Shown here: piece by piece, positions 8,208 through 16,425 of the stretch
Layout of the letters: every line of letters starts with the position of its first letter
Position numbering within the stretch: the stretch's first letter is position 1
NCBI GenBank assembly: GCA_044344145.1
Contig: JBIJDM010000003.1
Location: 1-33,653, forward strand
Length of the DNA stretch: 33,653 bases
Direction of reading: 5' to 3'
DNA from: JBAXGE01 sp044344145
Lineage (GTDB): Bacteria; Planctomycetota; Phycisphaerae; WQYP01
Notes under the pieces: model-generated
Told to the model about the DNA's origin: nothing
The model's database searches: none
The model's input: the letters and a program-made list of their open reading frames with translations, nothing else
Made by a program: the position numbers and the translations under genes

Positions 8208-8322
8208 ACGCAAGACTCCTCTTGCAAGTACAACTGATGACGGCCACACGACCGCCGGTAATCTACACACAACCGCTGGCTACCGGCTCTGAGAACGGTA
8301 GTCCGCAGTCTACAAGACTGGT

Positions 8323-8550
8323 TTATTTCTTCTCTTCGGTAACCACCCGGACGGTGATCTTGCCCGAATCCAGACTGGCCTGCAGCCCGTCGAGTTTCTT
8401 GTTAACGCCTTTGAGTTCCTCAACCATGGAGATAAACAAGGCGCCGGTATCGGGGACCCCACCGGCCTTCTGGGCCGTCAGGTTACCCACCAACAAAGCA
8501 CCGATACTGAACACGGCCACCGCGATCCAAGGGGTTTTTGACGATTGCAT
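8323..8550 (-). CDS. Small membrane-anchored protein of unknown function
   Basis: 75 residues from the ATG at 8550, which has GGAGA about 8 bases upstream; an upstream in-frame start at 8628 is less likely. One N-terminal hydrophobic segment (WIAVAVFSIGALLVGNLTAQ, about 8-27) is followed by a short helical, coiled-coil-like stretch (FISMVEELKGVNKKLDGLQA) and a charged end (VRVVTEEKK). It is therefore a single-pass protein with a small extracytoplasmic domain. It lies 115 bp upstream of the secretin gene on the same strand and may be its operon partner, which would suit a periplasmic accessory role; that is inference only. An AT-rich inverted repeat (8614-8634) lies in its leader. Confidence 0.65.
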   Translation of the reverse strand: MQSSKTPWIAVAVFSIGALLVGNLTAQKAGGVPDTGALFISMVEELKGVNKKLDGLQASLDSGKITVRVVTEEKK

Positions 8551-8613
8551 AACATTTCTCCTTTGCATACTGACATGCGCAGTAAGCATATCTTGCGCAT
8601 CGGCACCGGGCAA

Positions 8614-8634
8614 GTAAAAAATATTCATTTTTAC
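8614..8634. repeat. AT-rich inverted repeat between the radical SAM gene and the small membrane protein gene
   Basis: GTAAAAA (8614-8620) and TTTTTAC (8628-8634) are a perfect 7-bp inverted repeat with a 7-base loop. It lies about 37 bases past the radical SAM stop and 64 bases before the next start. It could be a weak bidirectional terminator or an operator; the sequence does not decide between them. Confidence 0.4.
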
Positions 8635-8670
8635 AATTTAATAGCCTTGGTGAACATCCTGCTACGGTCT

Positions 8671-9996
8671 TTATCGCGTGAATCCACAACAAATCTTGAA
8701 CTTTTTTCCGCTGCCACAGGGACAGGGACCATTGGGCCGGGGGCCGTCGGTGCGGGCCAATTCCTCCCGCCGGAGTTCCACCATAAGTTCGGCCGGGGCC
8801 CGGTGCTGGCGGATCAAGGTGGCCATACGTTTCATATAGGGATCAATATGCGAGAAAAAAGTCTTATATCCGGCACACAAATAATTCCAACCCGGTTCAC
8901 CATCAGGTGTGGTCATAAAGCGGTGCTTGGGGCATTCCCCCCGACAAGCAAACAGAACCGGACATTGCCGACAGTAGGCCGGCAGGCTATCGGCTTTATC
9001 CCGGCCAAACTTACGTTGGGCGGGGGAATTCACCAGTTCGCCCAGGGACTGGTCCATGATATTGCCCAGCCGATACTCGGGATAGACATAATGGTCACAC
9101 GCGTACAAATCACCATTATGTTCCAGCGCCAGCGCGGCGCCGCAGGTTTCGGAAAATATACACAAACTGCTGGGCAGACCCAGCCAGATCCCCAGTTGGA
9201 CATCAAACAGTTGCACATAGGTCCGACCAATGTCATGACGGACCCAATGGTCGAAAATCTCGATCAGAAAGCGGCCCCACGCCGCGGGCTGTACCGACCA
9301 GGGCGCCACCGGCCCTGTGGCCGACCAGATGGGCAGCAAATGCGGCGCCCCGGAAGGACTGGGGGCCTGAGTGCGTTCGACCAGCGGGATAAACTGAATA
9401 AAACCCCCGCCGTGGTCGCGCAGCCAGCGGTAGGTTTCCAGCGGATATTGACTGTTGTAATCGTTGACTACACAGAGAAAGTTATAGTCCACCCGATGCC
9501 GCTTCAGCACTTCCAAGCCGTGCATGACGCGGTCAAACGTGGGTTGACCCTGTTTATCCACCCGGTAATGGTCCGTCATGTGCCGGGGGCCGTCCACCGA
9601 CACACCCACCAGAAATTGCTCCCGGGCTAAAAATTCACCCCACGTGTCATCCAGCAACGTGCCGTTGGTTTGCAGGGCATTGAGAATTTTGGTGCCCGGC
9701 GGGGCATATTGGCGCTGCAGTTCCAGTACCCGCTGGAAAAACTTGACCCCCAGCAATGTGGGTTCGCCCCCCTGCCAGGCGAAACTAATCTCCGGGGCCG
9801 TCTGACTGCGGATATATTCACTGATATAGCGTTCCAGTAGGGCCTCATTCATCGCCCAGCGGGTGGAACCGGGATACAACGCCTCTTTTTCCAGATAAAA
9901 GCAGTATCGGCAATCCAGATTACAGATCGGACCAATCGGCTTGGTCATGACGTGATAGGCCCGCGGGGGCGGGGTTATGGATGCGGGCTTTTCCAT
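8671..9996 (-). CDS. Radical SAM / SPASM enzyme, anaerobic sulfatase-maturase type, with C-terminal SEC-C zinc motif
   Basis: 441 residues from the ATG at 9996; a GTG at 10035 in frame is possible. The radical SAM cluster motif CNLDCRYC (Cys25, 29, 32) follows YHVMTKPIGPI, and AWQGGEPTLLG gives the SAM-binding GGE motif. The SPASM region shows CGAALALEHNGDLYACDHYV, then CRQCPVLFACRGECPKHR and CAGYKTFF, which hold two auxiliary 4Fe-4S clusters. This arrangement is that of anSME, which oxidises an active-site Cys or Ser of sulfatases to formylglycine. The extreme C-terminus CPCGSGKKFKICCG is a SEC-C zinc motif. No sulfatase gene lies in the window, but planctomycetes commonly carry many. It is transcribed divergently from truA, with 73 bp between starts. 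Confidence 0.93.
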   Translation of the reverse strand: MEKPASITPPPRAYHVMTKPIGPICNLDCRYCFYLEKEALYPGSTRWAMNEALLERYISEYIRSQTAPEISFAWQGGEPTLLGVKFFQRVLELQRQYAPPGTKILNALQTNGTLLDDTWGEFLAREQFLVGVSVDGPRHMTDHYRVDKQGQPTFDRVMHGLEVLKRHRVDYNFLCVVNDYNSQYPLETYRWLRDHGGGFIQFIPLVERTQAPSPSGAPHLLPIWSATGPVAPWSVQPAAWGRFLIEIFDHWVRHDIGRTYVQLFDVQLGIWLGLPSSLCIFSETCGAALALEHNGDLYACDHYVYPEYRLGNIMDQSLGELVNSPAQRKFGRDKADSLPAYCRQCPVLFACRGECPKHRFMTTPDGEPGWNYLCAGYKTFFSHIDPYMKRMATLIRQHRAPAELMVELRREELARTDGPRPNGPCPCGSGKKFKICCGFTR

Positions 9997-10069
9997 AGCA
10001 TGATGATACGACCACCCGGCCGGAATGCAATCCACTTGCCCCCCGGCGATAAATCACCACAATAACAGC

Positions 10070-10858
10070 ATGCATACGGCCCCGCTGCAAACTTTCTGCC
10101 TGACGATTGCCTATGACGGCACCCAGTATCATGGCTGGCAACGCCAAAATGGGGTGGCCACGGTCCAGGCCGAGGTGGAACAGGCTGCGGGCCGGATTTT
10201 GAACCAACCCGTAGGTATTCATGGCGCCTCGCGCACCGATACCGGCGTCCATGCCTGGGGCCAGTTGGCCCGGATGGAGGCGTATACGACGCTGGACCCG
10301 CTGCGCATGCGCCGGGCGATCAACAGCCGCCTGCCGGGAGATATTCTGGTGCGGGACATCACACCCCAACCGCTGGGGTTTGATGTGCATCCCGCGCGGC
10401 GGAAGCGCTATCGCTATCTGATCTGGAACAGTCCCGACCGGCCCATGTTCAACCGGGCGTATTGCTATCACTATTACCGGCCGCTGGATATCGCCCGTAT
10501 GCAGGCCGCCTGCCGACACTTTGAGGGGACCCACGACTATATCGCGTTTCGCGGCTGTCAGGACCACCGGCCCAATACCACGCGCACAATTTACGACTGC
10601 TCTATCCATCGGCGCGGACCGCTGGTCATGTTCAGCGTGATCGGCAGCGGATTTATGTACCACATGGTGCGCACCATGGTGGGGACCGTGCTGGAAATCG
10701 GCCGCGGCCACTGGGAACCCGAGCGCATTGATGCCATTATCGCCAGCCAAGACCGCCAGCAGGCCGGGCCGACCGCCCCGCCGCAGGGGCTGTGTCTGCA
10801 ATGGATCGAATTGGGCACCCCCGATGATGCGCAGACCGCCGACGCGGGGGAGGAATAA
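10070..10858 (+). CDS. truA: tRNA pseudouridine(38-40) synthase
   Basis: 262 residues from the ATG at 10070; an in-frame start at 10025 would add a non-conserved leader. TruA hallmarks are LTIAYDGTQYHGWQRQ at the N-terminus, the catalytic motif GASRTDTGVHAWGQ with Asp57, RRKRYRYLIWN, FEGTHDYIAFRG and the C-terminal FMYHMVRTMVGTVLEIGRG. The enzyme converts uridines 38-40 in the anticodon arm of many tRNAs to pseudouridine. No strong Shine-Dalgarno precedes the start. Its stop is 2 bases before the glycosyltransferase start, so the two are translationally close-coupled. Confidence 0.96.
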   Translation: MHTAPLQTFCLTIAYDGTQYHGWQRQNGVATVQAEVEQAAGRILNQPVGIHGASRTDTGVHAWGQLARMEAYTTLDPLRMRRAINSRLPGDILVRDITPQPLGFDVHPARRKRYRYLIWNSPDRPMFNRAYCYHYYRPLDIARMQAACRHFEGTHDYIAFRGCQDHRPNTTRTIYDCSIHRRGPLVMFSVIGSGFMYHMVRTMVGTVLEIGRGHWEPERIDAIIASQDRQQAGPTAPPQGLCLQWIELGTPDDAQTADAGEE

Positions 10859-10860
10859 CC

Positions 10861-12003
10861 ATGCGGATCATGCACATCATTACCCGGCTGGTGGTGGGCG
10901 GAGCGCAGGAAAACACGCTCCTGACCTGCCGGGGGCTGCACGAACGCGGCCATGAAGTGATTTTAATCACCGGGCCGAGTCTGGGGCCGGAAGGATCGCT
11001 GCTGGAGCGGGCGCAAAGTGAGGGGTACCGGGTGATCGTGTGTCCCCATCTGGTGCGCAATCCGCATCCGTGGCATGATCTGATGGCGTATCGGGCCATC
11101 AAACGCTGGTGCCGTCAGTTGCAGCCCGAGGTGGTGCATACGCACTCGTCGAAGGCGGGGATTATTGGCCGGGCCGCAGCGCGGGCCGCGGGGGTGCGGC
11201 GCGTTATCCATACCATTCACGGCCTGCCGTTTCATCCGTATCAGGCGGGCTGGATGAATAAGTTGTGGGTAGGCTTGGAACGCTGGGCGGCGCGGCGGTG
11301 TGATCATATTCTCTGCGTGGCCGACGCCATGACGCGCCAGGCCCGGGCGGCGGGTGTGGGTTATGAAGGGCAATTCACCACGGTCTACAGCGGGATGGAA
11401 GTGGAGCCGTTTCTGGCCGATGCACCCACGCGTGCAGCCATGCGGCAGGAATTGGGCATCCCCGCCGACCGGCTGGTCATGGCCGTGGTGGCCCGACTGC
11501 AACCGCTCAAGGGGCATGATGATTTGCTGGCCATGACGCCGGAACTGTTTGCTGCGTATCCGCAGGCCCACTGGCTTTGGATTGGTGATGGTGTGTATCG
11601 CGCGCGGTTCGAAGCGCACATCCGCAGTCAGGGTTGGCAGGATCGCTTCACCTTGACGGGACTGGTCCCCCCCGCCCGGATTGCCCCGCTGCTGAAAACG
11701 GCGGACCTGCTGGTGCATCCGAGTTATCGCGAAGGCCTGGCGCGAGCGCTGCCCCAGGCGCTGCTCAGTGGCTTGCCGGTGGTGAGTTACGACTGCGACG
11801 GTGCGGCGGAAGTATGTCAGCCGGGGCGTACGGGGGTTTTGGTACCGACCGGGAACCAGAAACTATTGGCCCGCGGTGTGGGTGAATTATTGGCGGATGG
11901 CGACCTGCGCCAGCGCTATGGACAAGCGGGACGAGACTGGTGCTGGCGGCGCTTCGACTGGCGCGTAATGGTGGAAGAAATCGAAAAATCATATGATTTA
12001 TGA
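10861..12003 (+). CDS. GT4 family glycosyltransferase
   Basis: 380 residues. The ATG at 10861 has a strong GGGGGAGG ribosome site inside the end of truA. The N-terminal Rossmann domain shows MRIMHIITRLVVGGAQENTL, the GT4 glycine-rich acceptor loop, and VVHTHSSKAGIIGRAAARAA. The C-terminal domain has VVARLQPLKGHDDLL (donor phosphate contact Lys), LTGLVPPARIAPLLKTADLL and HPSYREGLARALPQALLSG. GT4 enzymes transfer a sugar from a nucleotide donor with retention, typically in capsule, LPS or exopolysaccharide assembly. In most members the motif is E-x7-E; here the second Glu is Gln (EGLARALPQ). Linkage to truA is probably only transcriptional. Acceptor and donor are not predictable. Confidence 0.92.
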   Translation: MRIMHIITRLVVGGAQENTLLTCRGLHERGHEVILITGPSLGPEGSLLERAQSEGYRVIVCPHLVRNPHPWHDLMAYRAIKRWCRQLQPEVVHTHSSKAGIIGRAAARAAGVRRVIHTIHGLPFHPYQAGWMNKLWVGLERWAARRCDHILCVADAMTRQARAAGVGYEGQFTTVYSGMEVEPFLADAPTRAAMRQELGIPADRLVMAVVARLQPLKGHDDLLAMTPELFAAYPQAHWLWIGDGVYRARFEAHIRSQGWQDRFTLTGLVPPARIAPLLKTADLLVHPSYREGLARALPQALLSGLPVVSYDCDGAAEVCQPGRTGVLVPTGNQKLLARGVGELLADGDLRQRYGQAGRDWCWRRFDWRVMVEEIEKSYDL

Positions 12004-12009
12004 CGTACG

Positions 12010-12070
12010 TAGTATCGCCTTCAGGCGATGACTCGCGGCGCCGCACCGGAACCGCCTGAAGGCGGTACTA
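12010..12070. repeat. REPIN-like nested inverted repeat, possible bidirectional terminator
   Basis: Two arms (about 12010-12031 and 12049-12070) are near-perfect inverted copies, TAGTATCGCCTTCAGGCGAT against TAGTACCGCCTTCAGGCGGT in opposite orientation. Each arm is itself a hairpin (CGCC TTCA GGCG type), and a perfect GCGGCGCCGC palindrome sits between them at 12035-12044. It fills the gap between two convergent genes. The form is that of a REPIN (two inverted REP units); other genomic copies cannot be seen from this window. Confidence 0.7.
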
Positions 12071-12089
12071 GATACATAAGCGCTTTTCT

Positions 12090-12992
12090 TCACTGGTGGA
12101 TGCCGGAATAGATTTTTTGTACCGGGTGATACTTGCGGATCAGAGCTTCGGCTTGGGCAATGGTATCTGCCGTCGAGGTGGCAGCGACCGCATGTTCTTG
12201 CGTGTTCATCATGGCCGTGGCCACAGGCGGCCGCGCCTCCGTTGTCTCGGTATACGTGTGCACGGCACTGCACCTCGGACATATTTCTAGGGGTATGATT
12301 AGTTCGGACCCGGCGACACCACCGACCCGACTTTGGGCTTGGGCAATGATGTCATACGCCTCGGTACGTTCCGAACCCTCGACCATCATGGCGGCCGTGG
12401 CTTTGGCACCGGTAAGGTCGCGGGCCCGGACCTGGGCAACCACCAACTGAAAATACAGGTCCATACGGATGAATTCATTATTAATTGTGGCCACCCCACG
12501 ATCATTGGGATAAGACAATTGGGCAACACACTCTTTGGCCTGCTCAACCTGCCCGGCCATAATCATGGCAGAAATTACGAAGGCCTGCGGATTTTGATAA
12601 CTAAAAAACAGAAACTGACCATCGTGCGGTTTGACCTTGACCGCCAGCCTCCGGGTGGCGGCAACCTCTCCCGCCAAGGCATACTGGCCGATAATGGCCC
12701 GGTAAGACTGATCTTTAAGGTCAGGATCAGTCATGGCTTCGGTCTCCGTTTCCGCCCTCTTCAGCAACGCCACCACCGCCCTCATGTGCTCCTGAGGTAG
12801 CGTCAAGTAGGTGTATGCAGGGGTGGTCTTACGTGTGGCCGGGTGACTGGCTGGCATGGTCGCAGCTCGGGGTATGGCAGGTAGCGGCGCGGGTGTAGGA
12901 TCCTCACCACAGGCGGCCAATCCAATGAGCAGTGCCCAACCCAGAATAGCTTTGCAGCCAAAGTCAAAGCAGTAACCATGTGGATAGGGCAT
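12090..12992 (-). CDS. Probable lipoprotein of unknown function
   Basis: 300 residues from the ATG at 12992, preceded by GGAG at 8-base spacing. The signal segment (AILGWALLIGLAAC) ends in a lipobox, with Cys28 as the lipid-bearing residue, followed by a Pro/Ala/Thr linker (EDPTPAPLPAIPRAATMPAS). The body is helical, with TPR-like Ala-rich stretches (YRAIIGQYALAGEVAATRRL; VISAMIMAGQVEQAKECVAQ; RMDLYFQLVVAQVRARDLTG), suggesting a helical-repeat scaffold. Near the C-terminus is a CPRC pair (LEICPRCSAVHTYTETTEAR). I do not recognise a family. It is convergent with the glycosyltransferase across the REPIN-like element and follows cysS by about 110 bp on the same strand. Confidence 0.65.
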   Translation of the reverse strand: MPYPHGYCFDFGCKAILGWALLIGLAACGEDPTPAPLPAIPRAATMPASHPATRKTTPAYTYLTLPQEHMRAVVALLKRAETETEAMTDPDLKDQSYRAIIGQYALAGEVAATRRLAVKVKPHDGQFLFFSYQNPQAFVISAMIMAGQVEQAKECVAQLSYPNDRGVATINNEFIRMDLYFQLVVAQVRARDLTGAKATAAMMVEGSERTEAYDIIAQAQSRVGGVAGSELIIPLEICPRCSAVHTYTETTEARPPVATAMMNTQEHAVAATSTADTIAQAEALIRKYHPVQKIYSGIHQ

Positions 12993-13105
12993 ATCTTGCT
13001 CCACGGCCAGCGGGGACGGCACGCCAGTAAGAGTCAACACGCGCAGCAACAATACCACCAAACCTTCAGATCGTCAAAATCATCCCGGTTATGAGGTGGA
13101 TCGCG

Positions 13106-14668
13106 TCAGGCGCTGGGGGCCAGGCGCGGGGTCCAGGTGGCGCCGGTGGGAGTATCTTTTACAATCACCCCCAGGGCGGCGAGTTCGCCGCGTAAGGTGT
13201 CCGAGCGAGCCCAATCTTTATCGTTACGGGCCTGTGTGCGTTGCGCCATCAGGGCAGTGATTTGGGTCTCGGTGGCGGCATCGGGCATCAACAGCGGGGT
13301 GAAAACCACGCCGAGCACACCATCCACCTGCCGCAGACACGCCAGCGCGGCCGCAGCGCGGTCGAGGGGGAATTTGCGCTGTTTGCTGAGGTTCGTCGCC
13401 CAGGTATAGACTGCCCCCACCGCCCCGGCGATATTGAGATCATCGTGTAGCGCCGTGCGGAAATCGTTGATCAAAGTAACATCTTCCGGGGCACTCACCG
13501 GCTTGGCTTCGGCCCAGCCGGGGGTGGCTTCCAAACGCGCGGCCAGATCGCGCAAGGTGGTTACCCCGGCAGCGGCATCGTGCAGCCCTTGCAGCGTGAA
13601 GTTCATGGGCTCGCGGTAACGCGTGGTAATCAACGCATAGCGGATCACCACCGGCTGGAAACCTTTCGCCAGCAGATCGCGGATGGTGAAGAAATTACCC
13701 TTGCTCTTGCTCATCTTGGTGCCGTCCACCATCAGGTGGCGGGTGTGCAGCCAATAGCGGACAAACGGGTGGCCGGTAGCGCCTTCGCTCTGGGCGATTT
13801 CACACTCGTGGTGCGGGAAGATGTTGTCCTCACCGCCGGTGTGCAGGTCGAGACTGTCACCGAGCAATTGCGTGGCCATGGCGGAACATTCGATATGCCA
13901 GCCGGGATAGCCTTCGCCCCAGGGACTCGGCCAGCGCATCAGATGACGGGCATCGGGTTTCCAGAGGAAAAAGTCGGCGGGATGCTTTTTGGCCGCCTGA
14001 CTGGCGGTGCGCCCACCAGCGCCATGGCTGAGCCGTTCCAGCACATTACCCGACAGACAGCCGTAGGCCGGAAACGAGCGGATATCGTAATAGACCACGC
14101 CATCGATGCCGACATAGGCATGGCCGCGGGCGATGAGTTTTTCGATCATGGCGATAAACGCAGCGATGTAGTGCGTGGGCCGGGGCATGATTTTTTCGCG
14201 GGCTGCGGCATCGGGGGCGGCATCGTAGTCCCCCACCACGCGCAGGCCCAATTGCCGGGCATCGTGCAGGAATTGGGTGATGAAATACTCGGCCACTTGA
14301 TACGGATCATCGGGATTTTCGACCTGGGCAACCCCGGACTTCTTGTTTTCTTTCAGCCGGCGGGCGGCCACGGCCATTTTATCCTCACCGCTGCCATCGG
14401 CCTGGGCATCGTCGGTCATGTGGCCGACGTCGGTCATGTTCATCACCTGTTGCACGGTAGCGCCATCGAATTCCAGGACGCGCCGCAACAGATCGGCAAA
14501 GAGAAACGCGCGGAAGTTCCCGATGTGGGCCAGATCATAGACCGTGGGCCCGCAGGTATAGAGACTCACCGAAGCCCCGCGCAGCGGCGCGGCGGCATCC
14601 GGCCCGGGCTTCAGGGGGACAAAGTCGGCGATTTCGTGCTTCAGCGTGTTATACAAGCGCAGGGTCAT
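13106..14668 (-). CDS. cysS: Cysteinyl-tRNA synthetase
   Basis: 520 residues from the ATG at 14668 with AGGAA 6 bases upstream; an in-frame start at 14743 adds unconserved residues. Class I signatures are clear: YTCGPTVYDLAHIGNFRAFL, with zinc ligand Cys39 and the HIGH-type HIGN (48-51), GWHIECSAMA and HHECEIAQSEGA, which supply further zinc ligands, and KMSKSKGN near residue 318. The C-terminal helical domain ends RNDKDWARSDTLRGELAALG, then VIVKDTPTGATW, typical of CysRS. It charges tRNA-Cys with cysteine in the cytoplasm. Length is slightly above the usual ~460-500 because of short insertions in the N-terminal half. Confidence 0.97.
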   Translation of the reverse strand: MTLRLYNTLKHEIADFVPLKPGPDAAAPLRGASVSLYTCGPTVYDLAHIGNFRAFLFADLLRRVLEFDGATVQQVMNMTDVGHMTDDAQADGSGEDKMAVAARRLKENKKSGVAQVENPDDPYQVAEYFITQFLHDARQLGLRVVGDYDAAPDAAAREKIMPRPTHYIAAFIAMIEKLIARGHAYVGIDGVVYYDIRSFPAYGCLSGNVLERLSHGAGGRTASQAAKKHPADFFLWKPDARHLMRWPSPWGEGYPGWHIECSAMATQLLGDSLDLHTGGEDNIFPHHECEIAQSEGATGHPFVRYWLHTRHLMVDGTKMSKSKGNFFTIRDLLAKGFQPVVIRYALITTRYREPMNFTLQGLHDAAAGVTTLRDLAARLEATPGWAEAKPVSAPEDVTLINDFRTALHDDLNIAGAVGAVYTWATNLSKQRKFPLDRAAAALACLRQVDGVLGVVFTPLLMPDAATETQITALMAQRTQARNDKDWARSDTLRGELAALGVIVKDTPTGATWTPRLAPSA

Positions 14669-14685
14669 AGTAATTCCTAACGAAC

Positions 14686-14705
14686 CAAAAATACGTAGCA
14701 CGTAT
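14686..14705 (-). terminator. Weak terminator-like hairpin between PEBP gene and cysS
   Basis: ATACGT (14691-14696) and ACGTAT (14700-14705) form a 6-bp hairpin with a 3-base loop. On the minus strand it runs straight into TTTTT. It lies about 55 bases past the PEBP stop and 22 bases before the cysS start. The stem is short and AT-rich, so its effect is uncertain. Confidence 0.3.
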
Positions 14706-14758
14706 GGTAGCGACCATGGCCGATGGCGTAAACCCACCCCCACCGTCGGCGGGCTGGG

Positions 14759-15256
14759 TCAGGCCTTGCGTTCGTAGGTACCCGTCAGGGTGGTGCGGGC
14801 GAGAATATGGCCGCTCATGGCCCGTTTGAGGGCGGCTTTGTCCGCGCCGGGAGGCAAATCCAACCGCCGATCCAGCGCGTAAAGCTGGAAATGATAATGA
14901 TGTACGCCATGGCCGGGCGGGGGCATGGGACCGTTGTAACCCACGCGCCCATCGGGCCAGGTATTGGGCCCCTGCCGGGCAGTCAAAGCGCCGGCAACCT
15001 GGATTTGTTGGGGCACACCTTCGGGCAAGCCCCGCAGCGTGGGTGCAAGATCATAAATCACCCAATGAACCCAGGCGCCGGGCGTCGGCGCATCGGGGTC
15101 GTCGCAGATCAGGGCCAGACTAACAGTACCGGCAGGCGGTGTGGTCCAGGTCAGCGCGGGCGAGAGATCGGCGCCATCGCCGGTGTGTCGGGTGGGGATG
15201 CGGGTGCCTTGGGTAAAGGCGGGACTGCGAAGTATGAAGTCAAAATTCGGGAGCAT
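14759..15256 (-). CDS. PEBP / YbhB-YbcL family protein
   Basis: 165 residues from the ATG at 15256, which has GGAGG at 6-base spacing. The phosphatidylethanolamine-binding fold is shown by LSPALTWTTPPAGTVSLALI, the ligand-site motif DDPDAPTPGAWVHWVIYDL and the downstream GYNGPMPPPGHGVHHYHFQL, which match bacterial YbhB/YbcL proteins (Raf-kinase-inhibitor-like). Bacterial members are small cytoplasmic or periplasmic proteins whose biochemical role is unsettled. No signal peptide is present. It lies between cysS and the long envelope operon, on the same strand, with no evident functional link to either. Confidence 0.94.
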   Translation of the reverse strand: MLPNFDFILRSPAFTQGTRIPTRHTGDGADLSPALTWTTPPAGTVSLALICDDPDAPTPGAWVHWVIYDLAPTLRGLPEGVPQQIQVAGALTARQGPNTWPDGRVGYNGPMPPPGHGVHHYHFQLYALDRRLDLPPGADKAALKRAMSGHILARTTLTGTYERKA

Positions 15257-15318
15257 CGGGACCTCCTGCGGGTTAGGCACTGGCTGCTCTTATTCTAGTC
15301 ACCCGGCGGGGTCAAAGA

Positions 15319-15333
15319 CAGCGCTTAGCGCTG
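15319..15333 (-). terminator. Short hairpin spanning the stop codon of the cyclase-fold gene
   Basis: CAGCGC (15319-15324) and GCGCTG (15328-15333) are a perfect 6-bp inverted repeat whose loop is the stop codon itself. Only a short TCTTT follows on the minus strand, so it may attenuate or protect the 3' end rather than terminate fully. Confidence 0.3.
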
Positions 15334-16425
15334 GTAAAGCGGAACATAGTGATACGGTAACGCCAGCACATGGGTATAAACCGCGGTGGCATAGAGCGTC
15401 CCCAATTCCTTGTGCCCGCCGTCGAGTTGCTCCCAATAAATCATGGTCTTGTCGCCTTCGATTTTCTTGGCTTTGTCTTTCAGCGTCTTATTCACCAGAC
15501 CATACCAGGTTTCCCATGATTCCCCGCCGACCATATACATGGCCGGCGCGGCATAAAAATAACCATACGTAAGCCACGATGTATCCGCGCGGCTCTTGGG
15601 GTCTTTGAGTACCTTCAGCAGATAGTCCACAGCGGTGGTGATTTTGGGATCGTCATAAATCCCGCAGACCTGAATGGAATAGATTGCCGCCGCCGTCCGG
15701 GCCAAACCCGGTTGATTGTTGCGCGGCTGATAGGTAAACGCCCCCGAGGGTTTGTCGTAGCACGATTTCACATACGCAATGGCACGGTCAATCGTCTTCT
15801 GGGGGACATCGACCCCGGCATTTTTAGCCGCGCGCAAGGCCACAACCTGAAGCACCGTAACGGAAATATCCGCGCCGCTCGGTTTGGGTTCGTAGCGCCA
15901 ACCTCCCTCTTGGTTTTGGGCGCCGATAATCAACTTGATGGATTTTTCCAACGTGGTTTTGACCTTCGGGTCGCGCGTCAGGCCGTAGACCTCACCCAAC
16001 ATGATCGTGGCGATGCCGTGATCATACATGTTGGATTTCTTGCTACCCTTGGTGGTTTTTTCCGAATTCAAATAACCTTCGGGCAGGGCGCAGCTCAACA
16101 CAAAATCCACGCCGCGTTGAACGTGCTTGCCATATTCACCCTCGTTGGGCAGATTGCCGGTGGCCAGCAACGCCATCACGGTATATGCCGTCATGGCCAG
16201 CGGATGCTCATCATCCTGCACGGTCCAGGAACCGTTGGGATTCTGCCGGGAGGCCAGATAGCGCTGGGCGCCTTTGAGCAATTCCTCGGTGGCCGCATCC
16301 ACGACCACCTTGTCCTTGGGCCGGGCGGGAGTAGTGGTCGGGCCCGTGCCCGAGACCGACAGCACGCCCAGTGTGGTCGTGGCCAGAAGGATGGCCGACA
16401 GAATCAGGGCAAGTGATTTGTTCAT
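15325..16425 (-). CDS. Exported squalene-cyclase / prenyltransferase-fold repeat protein
   Basis: 366 residues; last gene of the seven-gene operon. The ATG (16423-16425) overlaps the preceding stop by 4 bp (ATGA). A signal peptide (MNKSLALILSAILLATTTLG) is followed by a Thr/Pro linker. The body is an alpha/alpha-barrel of repeats with QW-like motifs: SRQNPNGSWTVQDDEHPLAM, GAQNQEGGWRYEPKPSGADI (Trp-Arg-Tyr) and the later repeat PSGAFTYQPRNNQPGLARTA. This is the prenyltransferase/squalene oxidase repeat family common in planctomycetes. The DxDD catalytic motif of terpene cyclases is not visible, so it is probably a non-enzymatic or different-enzyme relative working outside the cytoplasm, perhaps with the coiled-coil protein encoded just upstream. 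Confidence 0.87.
   Translation of the reverse strand: MNKSLALILSAILLATTTLGVLSVSGTGPTTTPARPKDKVVVDAATEELLKGAQRYLASRQNPNGSWTVQDDEHPLAMTAYTVMALLATGNLPNEGEYGKHVQRGVDFVLSCALPEGYLNSEKTTKGSKKSNMYDHGIATIMLGEVYGLTRDPKVKTTLEKSIKLIIGAQNQEGGWRYEPKPSGADISVTVLQVVALRAAKNAGVDVPQKTIDRAIAYVKSCYDKPSGAFTYQPRNNQPGLARTAAAIYSIQVCGIYDDPKITTAVDYLLKVLKDPKSRADTSWLTYGYFYAAPAMYMVGGESWETWYGLVNKTLKDKAKKIEGDKTMIYWEQLDGGHKELGTLYATAVYTHVLALPYHYVPLYQR

Noticed and set aside
8301..8320. CAGTC-TACAA-GACTG hairpin after the small membrane protein gene as a terminator
   Set aside because: The stem is only 5 bp and no T-run follows on the minus strand.
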